Shown one piece after another: positions 33,612 through 45,247 of a DNA stretch of 64,000 nucleotides. Under the pieces are notes generated by a model that was not told the origin of the DNA, did no database searches, and was given only the letters and a program-made list of their open reading frames with translations. Every line of letters begins with the position of its first letter. Positions within the stretch are counted from its first letter, which is position 1. A program made the translations under genes and the position numbers. The DNA comes from Apoderus coryli (lineage: Eukaryota > Arthropoda > Insecta > Coleoptera > Attelabidae), in the NCBI GenBank assembly GCA_911728435.2, contig OU452205.1:11600260-11664259 (forward strand). The letters are read 5' to 3'.

Positions 33612-35275
33612 CTAAATGGGAGCGCGTCTGTGGGATGGTCCATTTTGTTTATCTGCTGTGGATTTGACGGAGATGATTGAGATTGTTGATGAAATCAAGA
33701 AGAGGGACTCTTGTGGAATTGATTGAATTGCGATTACAGTAATTGAAAATTTACCATTGTCAGCTCATAGAGTTTTGATCAATGCTATAAACCTATCTTT
33801 TTTACGAGGCGTATTTCCTTCTTGCCTAAAAACCGCATTGGTTATATCGTTACATAAGAGTGGTGAAACTGATAATCCATCAAATTTCAGGTCCATATCT
33901 TTACTGTCAACTTTTTCCAAAATAATCGAAAAGCTTGTCAAAAAGCGACTCCTCAGGTTTCTCAAGGCCAATAATATAATAACATCCGAGGAGTTTGGCT
34001 TCCAGAGCGACAGGAGCACTGCGGATGCCATATTTTCTTTTCTCGAGATTGTTTATTTCCAGCTCAATGGGAATAGAACAGTTGCCGGAGTATTCTGCGA
34101 CTTTTCGAAGGCGTTTGATTGTGTAGATCACAGCATCCTTCTCAGCTTCAGTTTTATGGTGTTAGGGGTGCGCCTTTGGACTGGTCAAGTTTGGGAGTAG
34201 TATATCTGATAGTAGGTGTGTGCCTTGCGGAGTGCCCCAGGTGTAGGTTTTGGGTCATATTCTTTTTCTTCTTTATATTACCACTATTAGACTAACAGAA
34301 AGGTTTACGCTATTTGCGGATGATACAACACTCCTTTGGCATGATAAAGATGCTGATGTTATCAACGAAAGCATTCGAAATGATTTGGATTTGATGATTT
34401 GATGTTTGAAAATAATCATATTAATAGTCCTAATTGTGTAAAATTTTTGTAACTCCAAATTGATTTAAAGCTTAAGTTTGATGAGCACGTTAAACTGTTA
34501 GGCAAGAAAGTTTCATCTGGCTGTTATGCTTTGAGAGTTGTATCGGGGGCACTTGGACTGAAAGTTGCAAGAAATGTGTATTTTTCTTTAGTGGAAGCAT
34601 GTCTTCAATATGGAATAGCTTTCTGGGGTACTTGTTGCCGAACTTTGTTTCAGAGTATATTTACACTGCAGAAGCGGGCTGTTCGTTATATGTTTAAACA
34701 GATTTTACTGTAAGCTGTAGAGAATTATTCAAAAAACACCGAATATTGACTCTAACATCACTTTTCATTTTAGAAACTGTCTTATTCACAAAAATGTAAG
34801 AAATGTTAACAGCTCAGCTCGAACTATTCACCCTTATCCCACGAGACTAGTTCAGCGGGTGCACTTGCCTATACCGAGATCTGCCCTATTAAAGAGATCA
34901 CTCCTTTATGACAGTCGCAGAAGGTACAATCATTTACCGCCAAACTTAACGGCTGTAAAAAATCCCAAGCAATTTAGGGAGGCTGTTCAGCGCGTTCTTC
35001 TTGAGAAGGCCTATTACTCACTGGAAGACTACTTTGCTGATAATTTTGTTCTTTGCCTTTCCTACTAACATTGACAACATAATGTAGAGTGGCATTACTG
35101 ATTTGCGTATGTTTTTGGAATATTTTTGTTATTATTGTTATATTGTATTTGTAACGATTAATGTACATTAATCTTTTGTATTGTATATGTATTTATTATA
35201 TATTATTTTAAATATGACTTTGTGTACAAGAAGTTTTGTAATTCTTTTATGACAATAAAGTTAAAGTTATTATTA
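33612..35275 (+). pseudogene. Non-LTR retrotransposon ORF2, near-complete RT, 3' end present
   Basis: Begins with VDEIKKRDSCGID near 33690 and continues as a 147-residue ORF (33757-34200): FLRGVFPSCLKTALVISLHK, NPSNFRSISLLSTFSKIIEK, EEFGFQSDRST and CDFSKAFDCVDH. After a frameshift come CGVPQV and FTLFADDTTLLWHDKDAD (34300-34350), so the F-A-D-D palm is intact. Later frames give LGLKVARNVYFSLVEACLQY and QKRAVRYMF (34531-34713) and RYNHLPPNLTAVKNPKQFRE ending in YYSLEDYFAD (34859-35068). The 3'UTR ends in a (tta)n tail at 35263-35280. Frameshifts and stops inactivate it. Confidence 0.88.
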
Positions 35276-36221
35276 TTATTTTACGTATTCTTTTTATTGA
35301 AAATGTTCATTAATTTGAGTATCTTCTATTTGATAAAGTTCTTGTGAAACAAAATTAAGTACTTGGTACTTATTGGTATGGTATATTGGTTCTACCAACA
35401 CCAATTATCTCGTGGTATGGTTTACAAACTTTACAAAGTTCAACCGAAAACTACGAAGGCATCTTAAAAACCGGCTAATTTTCATAAGTAAACAAGCAAA
35501 CCCACAGCCTTCTTTAGACACGCTATGAACAGAAATGGCAACACCGCAATACGATTACTAAACCATGCTACTGTACATACTCGGCAGGTGAGCGGTCGCA
35601 ACGAAAATATTTGTAAACTATTTTGTAATCGTATTTTGTAACATACATTTCTAAATTTTAATTTGTTTTAATATTCCAGTTATTAGAAACATTATTTTGA
35701 CTTAAATTTAAAAGAAGATCTTCGAAAATTTCAATTGCATCGGTCGTGATGACTAATTCATTTTTTTCTTTGGAACGTTCGACTTGTTCACATTTTCGTT
35801 CTTCGACTGATTTTCTAGGGATTGGGACTGGTTTTGACAAATATTTAGACAAATTTGGAAAAATAGAAAAACTGTTATTATTTTGCTATTTTGTTCTTGT
35901 TTCAATGCACTATTATTGATTTACATCCAAGTAAACAGAACGTTGAAGGCATATTAAAATCCACTAAGGACCAAGAGTCAGAAATAAGAAAATGTTCAGA
36001 TGAATTTAAAAATAAGAATGGCACACTAAGTAATAAAGTATCAGAAAGAACATACCTTTAATAAAAATGACTAAAATCACTCTTTGTGCTATTACAAACA
36101 AAAAACAATCAATTTACAAATGTTCACAAAATTGAGAAAAACTAATAGGTAGGTACATAAAATAATAATAATTAAATATATAAAATAAATATTTGATAAT
36201 ATTTATTTTTTTCATTTTACT
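35276..36221. other. No recognised gene; one unassigned minus ORF
   Basis: A 64-residue minus ORF (35658-35852) is rich in Lys, Glu and Ser and starts MSKYLSKPVPIPRK. It matches no family I know and may be chance. The rest is AT-rich. Confidence 0.3.
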
Positions 36222-36576
36222 TTTTTCTTGGGGTGTTCGGTTCTTATAAAAATTCCTCTTTACACACTTATAACATATCAGGCAATAGTTCCCTCTTTTT
36301 AAATGAAGATGTATTTTATTAAATTTGAATGTTTAAAATGTGTTTGTAAATATAACGAAAATTGTTTGTTCTTTTATTGATATTGACGTATTGGAATTTG
36401 TGTTAGAAAGGAAAGGGAAAAAAAAATGTTGTTCCAACCTGAGGAAGTTACTAATTAGTAACGAAACGTCGTTTGATATGATTGTTGTTTGATAGTGACG
36501 AAAATAAATATGAATATTTTTATGTAGAGAAGTATGTAAAGAGGAATTTTTATAAGAACCGAACACCCCAAGAAAA
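36222..36576. mobile_element. Inverted-repeat element with hammerhead-like motif
   Basis: Terminal arms 36222-36264 and 36534-36576 are near-perfect inverted copies (cttggggtgttcggttct...). Between them on the plus strand is a hammerhead-like hairpin at 36433-36476. The design (inverted ends plus ribozyme-like motif) resembles the PLE pLTR pairs elsewhere, but no PLE code is present, so the assignment is tentative. Confidence 0.6.
36433..36476 (+). ncRNA. Hammerhead-ribozyme-like motif, variant
   Basis: Plus strand: TCCAAC, CTGAGGA, A, GTTAC, TAATTA, GTAAC, GAAA, CGTC, GTTTGA. Stem II (GTTAC/GTAAC) is perfect. CTGAGGA fits the CUGANGA core. Stem I (TCCAAC/GTTTGA) pairs at five of six positions. 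ACGT is self-complementary, so stem III could only form between two molecules. Cleavage would be after GUC. As in the other copies, one extra base lies between the core A and stem II. Confidence 0.5.
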
Positions 36577-37661
36577 AAATCTGATAATATTGTAATCTCA
36601 AATTATGGCAAGAATACTGTAAAATGGGGTGAATAGCAATAGCAACTGCAGGGTAAATAGAAATGAAAACAGGAACAGGAAATTTACATTTAAGCACCCA
36701 ATCGCCTCAAATTTGTACTAAAATCATTAACAAATAATGTCAGCCCAATGCTTTAAACAGGATGCCTAATGAATTGAACATCTGTAAAATGATCGCGTGT
36801 GAATTGTTTTATTCTGAGAACACTTACAATTATTGTTATTACAAAGTACAAAAGTACTTAATTGGCGACAAACTCAGATCACACTTTTGTGCAAGTACAG
36901 ACCCATTAAATGTGCTTGGAGAAACATTCTTGAAAAATGCCAGCTGCGTCAAAGCAATGTTCGATTCCAAAGGATACATCTCTTTATTTGCTAAATTACC
37001 TGTTCAAGGTCATTGAACCTAACGCTGCAAAGAACATACATCTGGCTTCAATAAGTTTGGAATGGAATTGTTCCGCTAAATAGAGATAAAGTCTTTTTGC
37101 AGCAAAATTGTGATGAGCTAAATAATGAGGATATTGAAGAAAGAATTTATAACTCTGTTGTAAACCTCGATGGTCAAAATCAACGAAGACGACGCCGTAA
37201 AATTGAAGTGCCTGTTGGCAAAAGGTGCTGATTTTGAAACCACATCTGAGAGTTGAATGGATACTTCAGATGTTGATTCAGATCCTGAGATGAATTTGAT
37301 CGACCCGTAGTCGTTACAAGCAAATTATGTAAAACGTCGAAGAAACTCCTTCGCAAGATTGAGATCAACTCCAGAAAGTCGATATTCCACTACAAAATTT
37401 CGCCAATAAGCTTGATTTTATAGAAGAAGGAATCTGGCTCCTAGTGTGTTTTTCACCAAAATAACCGAATATTAATACAAATAAATTAGGTACATCAAAA
37501 TGTCATCATTGCGTGGGTAGGATAGCAAATGTCATCGAAACACATTGGTGTTTCTAATCATCCCATATTAAAAGCGTATAGAAAACAATCGTTCTTTATT
37601 TTTTAAGAAAAAACTACATATTTATATATAATTTTTTTCTATTCACCCCAACTTACGGTAT
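36577..37661. other. No recognised gene; one unassigned plus ORF region
   Basis: An 84-residue plus ORF (36762-37016) starts MPNELNICKMIACELFYSEN. A following frame (about 37080-37200) reads DKVFLQQNCDELNNEDIEER and QRRRRRK, a basic run. The two could be remains of one coding sequence, but I do not recognise a family. It may be a dead transposon or host fragment. Confidence 0.3.
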
Positions 37662-38112
37662 TTAACATTTTACTCTTACGTAGCCTGTGAAATCGTCAAC
37701 CATACTCTGAACACTCAGACTGAACTCAATTGGAGCTATTGTTGTTCCGTGATACCTAACCCTAGTATCCACAAGAAGTGCGTCTCCTGGTTCCGCAACA
37801 AATTCGAATGAATTACAGACATCTTCACATTCAGGTGGCGGTAACACTTTCCATAATTTGGAGCCTCTTAATTGCGCTTGCCACATTAGCCTATTTATGA
37901 AGTCCAAATGCATATTAGCTCCATCGTCATACCCCATAAAAACATAATCTATATACGGATTTTCAGAATCCTCTGGTAAGAAATGAGGTCTATAATAATG
38001 CTTTCGCATTTCTTCTAATATCTATGGATGAAAATTACCCCATCCAACATACCACGGTCGTTCTCCAGGTAAATTCAAAGCTCTAGCTTCACTCATAGAA
38101 AAAACATCTTTG
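37662..38112 (-). pseudogene. JmjC/cupin-like 2-oxoglutarate dioxygenase exon with an in-frame stop
   Basis: The minus strand encodes a continuous C-terminal domain. About 38112-38036 reads FSMSEARALNLPGERPWYVG and WGNFHP. An in-frame TAG follows at about 38033-38035, then ILEEMRKHYYRPHFLPEDSE, VFMGYDDGANMHLDFINRLM, WQAQLRGSKLWKVLPPPECE, EPGDALLVDTRVRYHGT and a stop at 37662. The H-x-D of GANMHLD and the later His of VRYHGT form the Fe(II)-binding triad of JmjC/cupin_8 oxygenases. WQAQLRGSK and PPPECE are typical for the family. Sequence upstream of 38112 looks non-coding, with a tatcaaag acceptor-like site. The stop may mark a pseudogene, a null allele or a sequence error. Confidence 0.72.
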
Positions 38113-38519
38113 ATAGATAGAAAATTGGATTTAAAAATAAAAAAAAATATTAATAATAATAATAATAATAATAATTCTTAAATATACATACAAAGCTCGT
38201 ACAAAAGACAGCTTATGCCTAATACCACTTTATTTTATTAACAAACAGTTTATCCGTTGTTGTAGCTTACAGAAAATTTAGACGATAGATTTATACACAC
38301 TTATCACTACTAGCTTTATTAAAAACAAGCTGTTCACGACCCAAGAATAGAACGAATTAGTATCCCTATAGAAATCTCGCCATTCTTACCACCGTCAAAG
38401 AGTTTAAACAAATTACTTTATTTTATTATATAAGGGGCGAGAGATGCCCACATTTGCGCGCATCGACGTGATTATGGTATTAAAGTACCAGGTCGCATGG
38501 ATGGTGGTTGGATGGGTGG
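38113..38519. other. No gene seen; (taa)n microsatellite and a duplicated segment
   Basis: A taataataa run lies at 38149-38176. About 48 bp at 38289-38337 recur at 41731-41780. It may include intron sequence of the JmjC-like gene. Confidence 0.4.
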
Positions 38520-38700
38520 ACGGTGCTCCCGGCCTAGTCGGTAGACTTGCGTATGCCAAGTAGTTATTGACTATATAGTCGTGGGTGCTGGCATCTGGCG
38601 GTCGATTACCGTGGTTCGGATTCCACGCTACCCAGTAGGTCCAAGAATTAAAAAGATGGCTGTATTATTTAGTGTAGAGGTCAAGAACAGAACGGAAAAA
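38520..38700 (+). mobile_element. Possible tRNA-derived SINE
   Basis: cggcctagtcggtag (38530-38544) resembles a Pol III A box with one mismatch, and ggttcggattcca (38613-38625) resembles a B box. Spacing (~70 bp) is longer than in most tRNAs. No A-rich tail was found, so this is a weak call. Confidence 0.35.
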
Positions 38701-38701
38701 A

Positions 38702-38973
38702 ACATTTTTGAAGTGAATACTTCTTTGGCCGCATGAGAGTGATTTTTCAAGAGATGAAGCATATAACAAATATGAGGGAGAGAGAGAGACCGAGATGGCG
38801 AATGAAAGAGAGTATTGTTCCTAACGCATTAATGTCCCACCTATATGTATTTGTGGTGTATGCCACACTATATCCTATACCATACACTATTATGTATATA
38901 GCGGCTTAACGTTGCCAGTCTCTCGCGAAAGAAGTATTCACTTGTATCACGTGTACTGTGCTGCACGCGTATT
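38702..38973 (-). mobile_element. MITE family copy 2
   Basis: Reverse complement of 25408-25690, with the same gaagtgaatacttcttt end at 38719, the gagagagagaga run and ctatatcctataccatac. It lies just upstream of the retrotransposon beginning at about 39085. Confidence 0.65.
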
Positions 38974-39612
38974 TTTTTTTATTAAATATCATTTTATTCG
39001 GTAATGTAACAAAATTTAGACGATATATATATATATACCAAAAAATTAAATTTTAAAAAATGTATCACTAAATAATAAGAATATATTTCTGAACTAAAAT
39101 TCAATAAAGCTCCTGGATATGATGAAATTGCAACCGGCCAAATTAAACTTTTATGTCTCTATATTAACGAACCATTATGCCATTTGGTAAACAATATTTT
39201 TAGCAGTTGGGTTTGTCCAACGATGTTGAAGATAGGGGTTATCAAACCATTACATAAAAAAGGTGACAAAGAAACTATATCGAACTACAGACCCATATCT
39301 CTCATTTCTAATTTGTCGAGGATAGTTGTAAAAGCTATAAAAAAACGTATGATTTCTTTTGCAGAAAAATTTAATATAATATTTAATAAACAGTTTCGTT
39401 TTAGGAAAAACATTTCAACTGAAGATGCTATAGTACACCTTACAAATAAAGTATATTCGTCACTTGACAGCAATAATAGTAATATAATATGTATTTTTCT
39501 AGATCTAGCACGGGCTTTCGATACTGTAAATCACAATCACGAAACGCTAATTGAAATTATGGGTGATGTTGGGTATAGAGGATTGGGCTTGGAACTTGTC
39601 CAAATCTATCTA

Positions 39613-40553
39613 CAGTATGTCCACGGATGCGGTTAACAAGAGGACAAATGGACCAGAAATTGAAAGATACGAAAAAAGTTATTCTTGATAAAAATGTTTG
39701 CTTGTCGAAAAAATAAGAACTACCATGAAAAAAATTATTTTTATTAAACAAGGCGTCTCAAAAAGGCATAAATATAAAATTAAACAAGAGCAAACAGTCT
39801 TATTTTGGTGTCTTAGCGTAAAATGATAAATAGAAAAAGTGCTTCAAATTTAATTCTGACCCTGATTCCAGAGTTACAGAAGAATATTTAAATTTATGAA
39901 AAAAAAATTCATCAGTTTTTGATATTAAAAAAGAAAAGAAACAATATAATGAGGACGATGCCAGTACAGTTTTGATATGGGAATCAGTAAATGAAAATCC
40001 ATTGCTTTCATTAAGAAACAGGGCTAAGAATTTAGAGGTGGTGGGAAAATCTACCATTCAAAAAGTTTTAAAAGAAAATAAAATTTATCCTTACAAGCCT
40101 CATTTCAACCAAACTTTGGAGGCTGGGGATGAAGCAAAAAGGCTAGATTTTTGTTTGTGGGTTAGAAATCAGATTTTAAACGGCAATAGAAATTTTCACA
40201 AACTTATAATATTTTCAATTTTCATTTTAATTTGTTTAATTTTATGTTTAAAAAAATTTTTTTTTTCATAAATTTAAATATTCTTCTGTAACTCTGGAAT
40301 CGGGGTCAGAATTAAATTTGGAGCATTTTTTCTATTTATCATTTTACGCTAAAACACCAAAATAAGACTGTTTGCTCTTGTTTAATTTTATATTTATGCC
40401 TTTTTGAGACGCCCTGTTTAATAAAAATAATTTTTTTCATGGTAGTTCTTATTTTTTCGACAAGCAAACATTCTTATCAAGAATAACTTTTTTTCGTATC
40501 TTTCAATTTTTGGTCCATTTGTCCTCTTGTTAACCGCATCCGTGGACATACTG
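39613..40553. mobile_element. Mariner-like foldback element inserted at TA
   Basis: Both ends read cagtatgtccacggatgcgg inward and are flanked by TA (39611-39612 and 40554-40555). Arms 39613-39908 and 40257-40553 are inverted copies of about 297 bp. The centre encodes the transposase N-terminal part (separate entry). Removing the element and one TA rejoins the interrupted retrotransposon, so it arrived later. Confidence 0.9.
39972..40271 (+). pseudogene. Mariner-like transposase N-terminal fragment
   Basis: A 99-residue ORF between the foldback arms: VNENPLLSLRNRAKNLEVV, STIQKVLKENKIYPYKPHFN and DEAKRLDFCLWVRNQILNG, then NFHKLIIF. This is the second helix-turn-helix and the linker that normally precedes the first catalytic Asp. 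The catalytic core is missing because the right arm begins there. Confidence 0.75.
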
Positions 40554-41735
40554 TATATAGTACGTGCAAATTGATAAAGAGAAAAGTGAACCCCAATATG
40601 TAGAATATGGTGTTCCACAAGGTACTGTTTTAGGGCCAATACTTTTTAATTTTTACATAAATGGTGTTTTCCATTTATCTTGCCAAGGTGATGTGTCATC
40701 GTTTGCTGATGATACGGTAATACAAGGTGGAAGTTAAACAATTAGCTGTGGAAGACATGTCTAATTAAAACATGGTTTAATGAAATGTATCTAACAATAA
40801 ATTTTGAAAAAACCAAATATATTGCGTTAAGATGTAACAAAGCTCAGTCTCCATTCCATGAGTTAAATCTAGGGCATGGTAGCGATAAAGTTACTATTTC
40901 TGAAACATCATCTATAGTTCTATAGCATACATTGGCATTGAAATCGATAGGTTTTTAAAATGGGACATCCATATTCAATATGTAGTTAAAAAAGTAAGTT
41001 ACAGTATATTACGCTTGTGCTAGGCAACTAGTGGGAAATATTATTACGCACGTGTAAATGATAAACAGCATTACAATGTACTACATTGTCAAATCATGAT
41101 TGAACATATAATTAAGGCATTTAAAGACAGTCATAGAAAAACGTAATTTGCGTCTCATTAAGCATCAACATAATACAACGTATAAAAAATAAAAACAGTT
41201 CTCATGCAGAAGCTGTCAAAAGTAAGGGGCAACGTTCGTTTAATTTTTTAGCTCCTCGTTTATATTCGATTGTACCCGAAAAACTAAGAAATATCGGAAA
41301 TACAGTGAAATTCGAAAGGAAGCTAAGAGAATATTTATTTCTACTTCCAACATCACGAACATTTTTGATTCAGAATTATTGTTTTGTGGCAGATAGATCA
41401 CATTGTTTACGCGTTGGTTTGTCCTTGTGGTGCTATTGGTTTGTATGATTCTTTATTTTTGTTTCGTATTTTCTTTTTTAATTATGTATTATATAATTTA
41501 TTAAGTATTCAGTTTGGTCAGTTGATTTAGAAATTATTATATTTTTTGTATTTAAGATTGGATAAAGAATTGTAATGTTCCGCACGCTTGAGGTAAAGAT
41601 ACCCACACAAACGATATTCGGGTTTCAGTGGTTTTTTCATTTATTTCCAGGATGCTAATTGACAATATTATAATATTTATTTCTTTACCATGTACATTTT
41701 CTTTTTTTGGAAATAAATTATTATTATTATTTATA

Positions 41736-42357
41736 CACACTTGTCACTACTAGTTTTATAAAAAGCCAGCTGTTCAAGTTACCAACTTTCAGTGGAGATG
41801 CAGCTTAATAGGACCATCATCACTTTTATATTTTTGTAACCAACATAATGAATTATTATAACTCATATACGAAGTTACTAATAAAATATAGATACTTAAC
41901 TGAATTAAAATATCAGAATCATACATATAATTCAATATTTTTATCTTTATTCATAAAACGTTATGGAATTAATAAGGCATTCTATACAATTTAATTACAT
42001 TAAAAAAATAATTCTTATGTATGACAGTAACTCTCATATAGTCTCACATGAAATATTATAAGACGACCCTGTATAAATTGAGTCAATAACAAATTCATAC
42101 TCTGGCTTTCGTTAATTGGGCACGTATTGTAGTAGTTTGTATATGTTTAATCTATTGATACTATTGGTCCTAAAGCAATGTGTGGCGTGTATATTTAATG
42201 TAAAGTAAACAGCATGATTTACTTACTATAGTCAACTAAATTTTTACACACATGTAATGTTACATAATATAAAAAAGTTTTAAGTCATCAAATTATTAAC
42301 AAAATTAACTATATTGTATTAAAAATAATTTATTCGGAAACTATTTTTAATTTGAAG
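41736..42357. other. No gene seen
   Basis: Begins with the second copy of the ~48-bp segment also found at 38289-38337. The rest is AT-rich. Confidence 0.4.
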
Positions 42358-42359
42358 TA

Positions 42360-42618
42360 CGAGGGTGCTTTGAGTCCGTGACATTTAAATGAAACATTTT
42401 CTTTTTGTAAAGATCATTTTATTTTACTGTCCCGCTATTTTTATGGAAATGAACGAGGTTAGCTGGTTTCAACGGCTGTCAAACATAAAATAATTGACGC
42501 AGCTTGCTCAAAATTATAGAGTAGTTTACCTATAGATGGAAGTTGACAACAGCAGTGTTCCCATTAAAGTTTCTGCTAGGGAAATTAAAAAATTCACGCA
42601 CTTATCACACGACCCTCG
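42360..42618. mobile_element. mariner deletion derivative (MITE), TA-flanked
   Basis: Ends read cgagggtgctttgag and, inverted, cgagggtcgtgtg, flanked by TA (42358-42359 and 42619-42620). The 259-bp length leaves no transposase. The terminal cgagggt is shared with the mariner at 9824-11017. Confidence 0.7.
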
Positions 42619-42620
42619 TA

Positions 42621-43693
42621 TTTTGATGTAGAAATAAGTGATTTTAAAGAGCTTTGTTTTGTCAATGTGTTGATAGGCTACTCGTAATAGCGAAATAAAA
42701 ACTATTTTACTTGGCGTCTAGGATCATATACCTACGACCCCCCTGAGTGTAACCTAATGAAAGTGTAACGACAGATAGTTGTTGTTTAGCATCTGTTTGA
42801 GTGGGTAGATTTCGAGCACTGTGTCTACGTCAAAGTGTTTAGGTGATGATAAGATTTTGTGAAGGTAAAGTATGCAAATGGTGAAATATTATTAAATATA
42901 AAAAAAAATAAAAATGTATTAGAGGCTATGAAAAATCCGAGGAGACAAATGGGCGTTGTTGCTAGAAATAGGGAGCTACAATGGCCCTAACTAGATCAAA
43001 ATTATTAAGTCCCATGGCGTTAGGGCGGCGACTTAATAAAAATTCTTGACACAAAAAATGTACGCCTCTGACTGTAATTAAATTTCTATATTGTCTTGTG
43101 ATAAAGCAACTAAGAACATGAAACAGGCACCAGTCGCGGATTGTGGCAGTTTACTCTGGTGAAGCATAACAATAATAATAATAATCAAGCCAAAATTAAT
43201 AAGGACCTCGTCAACTGCGTACTGAATAGAATATGCTTCTTATGCTGTTTTTTAAATAGCAAGATTCGTATGCTACGCTTAGTGCAACTATGTTTATATG
43301 CATGGCGACTGCCGGCCTTCAGGTGGTTGTATATTGGGTATATACCGGAGTGACAGCGTTGCCCATTGTTGCTGAATTATAGATAAAAACGCTGCATAAC
43401 AATATATATGGTAATCGGCGCTATTAGCGTGACAGAAGACACAAACACTGGCAAGGGTGTCAAATGCCGTGCACAGCGAAGAGAGAGACCAAAATAAAAA
43501 AAAATATTACAAGAACAAGAAGGAGGGAAATATATGTAAATTCTGAATGATAGTGAAATATATATTCCATAAAGCCTGCTTCAGACAAAATTATAGTTGA
43601 AAATTGTTTAAAATTATGGTTTTTAATTTTATATAGAAATTACACACTAAAATAAAATCACATACTTTTATGTACCTGCTTCATATGACAAGC
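42621..43693. other. No gene seen
   Basis: AT-rich. A 70-residue ORF at 43141-43353 shows no domain. Confidence 0.4.
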
Positions 43694-44160
43694 CGTCACT
43701 GACAGGCACACTAAAACGTAGTGGACGAACAGGAAGGCCAAAGACAGCAAGAACGGTAAAGCTGGAAGAGGGTGTGCTGAACATGGTTGAAGAAAATCCA
43801 GGTACTTCTACTCGAAAAGTTGCTGAGGTTGTGAATGAATAGTACTGTTTGGCGCATTCTTAAGGAAAATTTTTTATATCCATACCACATCCAACGCGTT
43901 CAAGCACTTATTCCTGCTGATTTTCTGTCAATGGTTTTTGGCACAAAATTGTTGAAATTTCTCAACTAAGTACTGATGTTAATTTTGTTTACTGATGAAG
44001 CGAGTTTTTCAAGAAATGCAATAGGGAATTTTCATAATAACCATTTAACTGGATTGACCGAGGTGGACCTCATTTTCAGACCGCGTGTTACAAAGGTTCC
44101 AATCAATCTACTTGGACTCCACGTTGCCAAATTTACTTGTTCAAGGCTTGTCTAAAGAAG
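43694..44160 (+). pseudogene. Mariner-like transposase fragment with internal deletion
   Basis: The first frame reads SGRTGRPKTARTVKLEEGVL and NMVEENPGTSTRKVAEVVNE (43720-43840), the N-terminal helix-turn-helix region. In shifted frames the block with HIQRVQALIPADF (43880-43930) follows, then VLFTDEAS-like sequence carrying the first Asp (about 43990-44005), and WIDRGGPHFQT (about 44055), which belongs near the third Asp. The region with the second Asp is deleted. Same family as 26110-26440. Confidence 0.75.
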
Positions 44161-45247
44161 ACTGTGGCGGTTACAAATGAGACAAAACTTAGACTAATAC
44201 ATATTATAGGAAGACCTTAAAGTTATGTTTTCTTACCGAGAGTTATTCGTTGTTTTAATTATAGCGATATTCAAAATTTTACATTTTTTTTTCATTTTGG
44301 TAAACGGAATATTTTTTATTTCTGAATATATTATCTTTGAGAGATTAAATCGATATATGCAATGTAGACAGTGTTTGTCCTTATATAATAATAACATTTT
44401 TTTTTAAATTTGGCTTCAGACGTAGGCCACAGATTGTTAACAATGAAACTGTTGACTGTTTAGATTACTAAAATGTTCAGTTTACAAGTCTTCAATATAT
44501 AATATTTATCAGACAACGTTAAAAATTAATTTAAAATAAACCCAACAAGCTTCTTCCTCACCTCATTTATTCCCTAATAAAATAACCCCATTTTAGTAAA
44601 GTGTATACAGTTATAGCAGAATCGTATCAGCAACAAATTGCCGGACTACCAACCACATAAAACAAGAAAATGTTTTGCATTTTGCTGTATAAATTGGCAT
44701 AATATTCCTTCGTAATTGAATTAATTACTACTATGTACACGAACAATTATAAAAAAATCATCCTGAAAAAAAACAAACAAAAAAAAACACGAGAATAAAC
44801 GAAAGCCAAAAGAAAACCTATCCGGCCAAATTGGCATTTCAAATTAACCATGAAACTGTTTCGAAGCAGTTAATAATTCCGGGAAAATATATAATTCTCT
44901 TGTATTATGCAGCTTTTTATGTTTTTCCAGGGCGCATAACGTACCATGTATATAATATAGCATACCTCCTCCTACATTATACAGTAACAATGGTAATTTG
45001 GAATCGTGCTGGAAACCGTGCAGATGAATTTCAAATTTTAAATTGTAACTTTTTGTTATTATTCTTTTCTGTGTTATTATTTTAAGTGTTTGTGCAGTGG
45101 CTTCTTATAAGCCAAGCTTAATTTACTCTTATGATCATTCCATTTTTTAACTTCTGGAAACAACAGTAAATCCGCAACAAACTGATGTATATAATCTCAT
45201 TAAGAAAGTGACTAGAGCCAGATACGATTAAAAATGGAAATAATATA
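44161..45247. other. No gene seen
   Basis: Very AT-rich. ORFs at 44225-44407 and 44831-45085 have hydrophobic translations typical of AT-rich noise. Confidence 0.4.

Larger units (their letters stand above)
39085..41735 (+). pseudogene. Non-LTR retrotransposon ORF2 (RT), split by a foldback transposon
   Basis: The first part (39085-39610) reads FNKAPGYDEIATGQIK, MLKIGVIKPLHKKGDKE, SNYRPISLISNLSRIVVKAI, FNKQFRFRKNISTEDAI and FLDLARAFDTVNH. The foldback element 39613-40553 then intervenes. RT resumes with YGVPQGTVLGPILFNFYING and SSFADDTVIQGG (40610-40735), so the F-A-D-D palm is intact. The C-terminal region (41210-41340) reads FNFLAPRLYSIVPEKLRNIG. The 3'UTR ends in an (att)n tail at 41716-41735. 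Frameshifts elsewhere make it inactive. Confidence 0.88.

Noticed and set aside
9824..42618. cgagggt termini at 9824-11017 and 42360-42618 as the two ends of one giant element
   Set aside because: Each has its own paired end and TA flanks at short distance.
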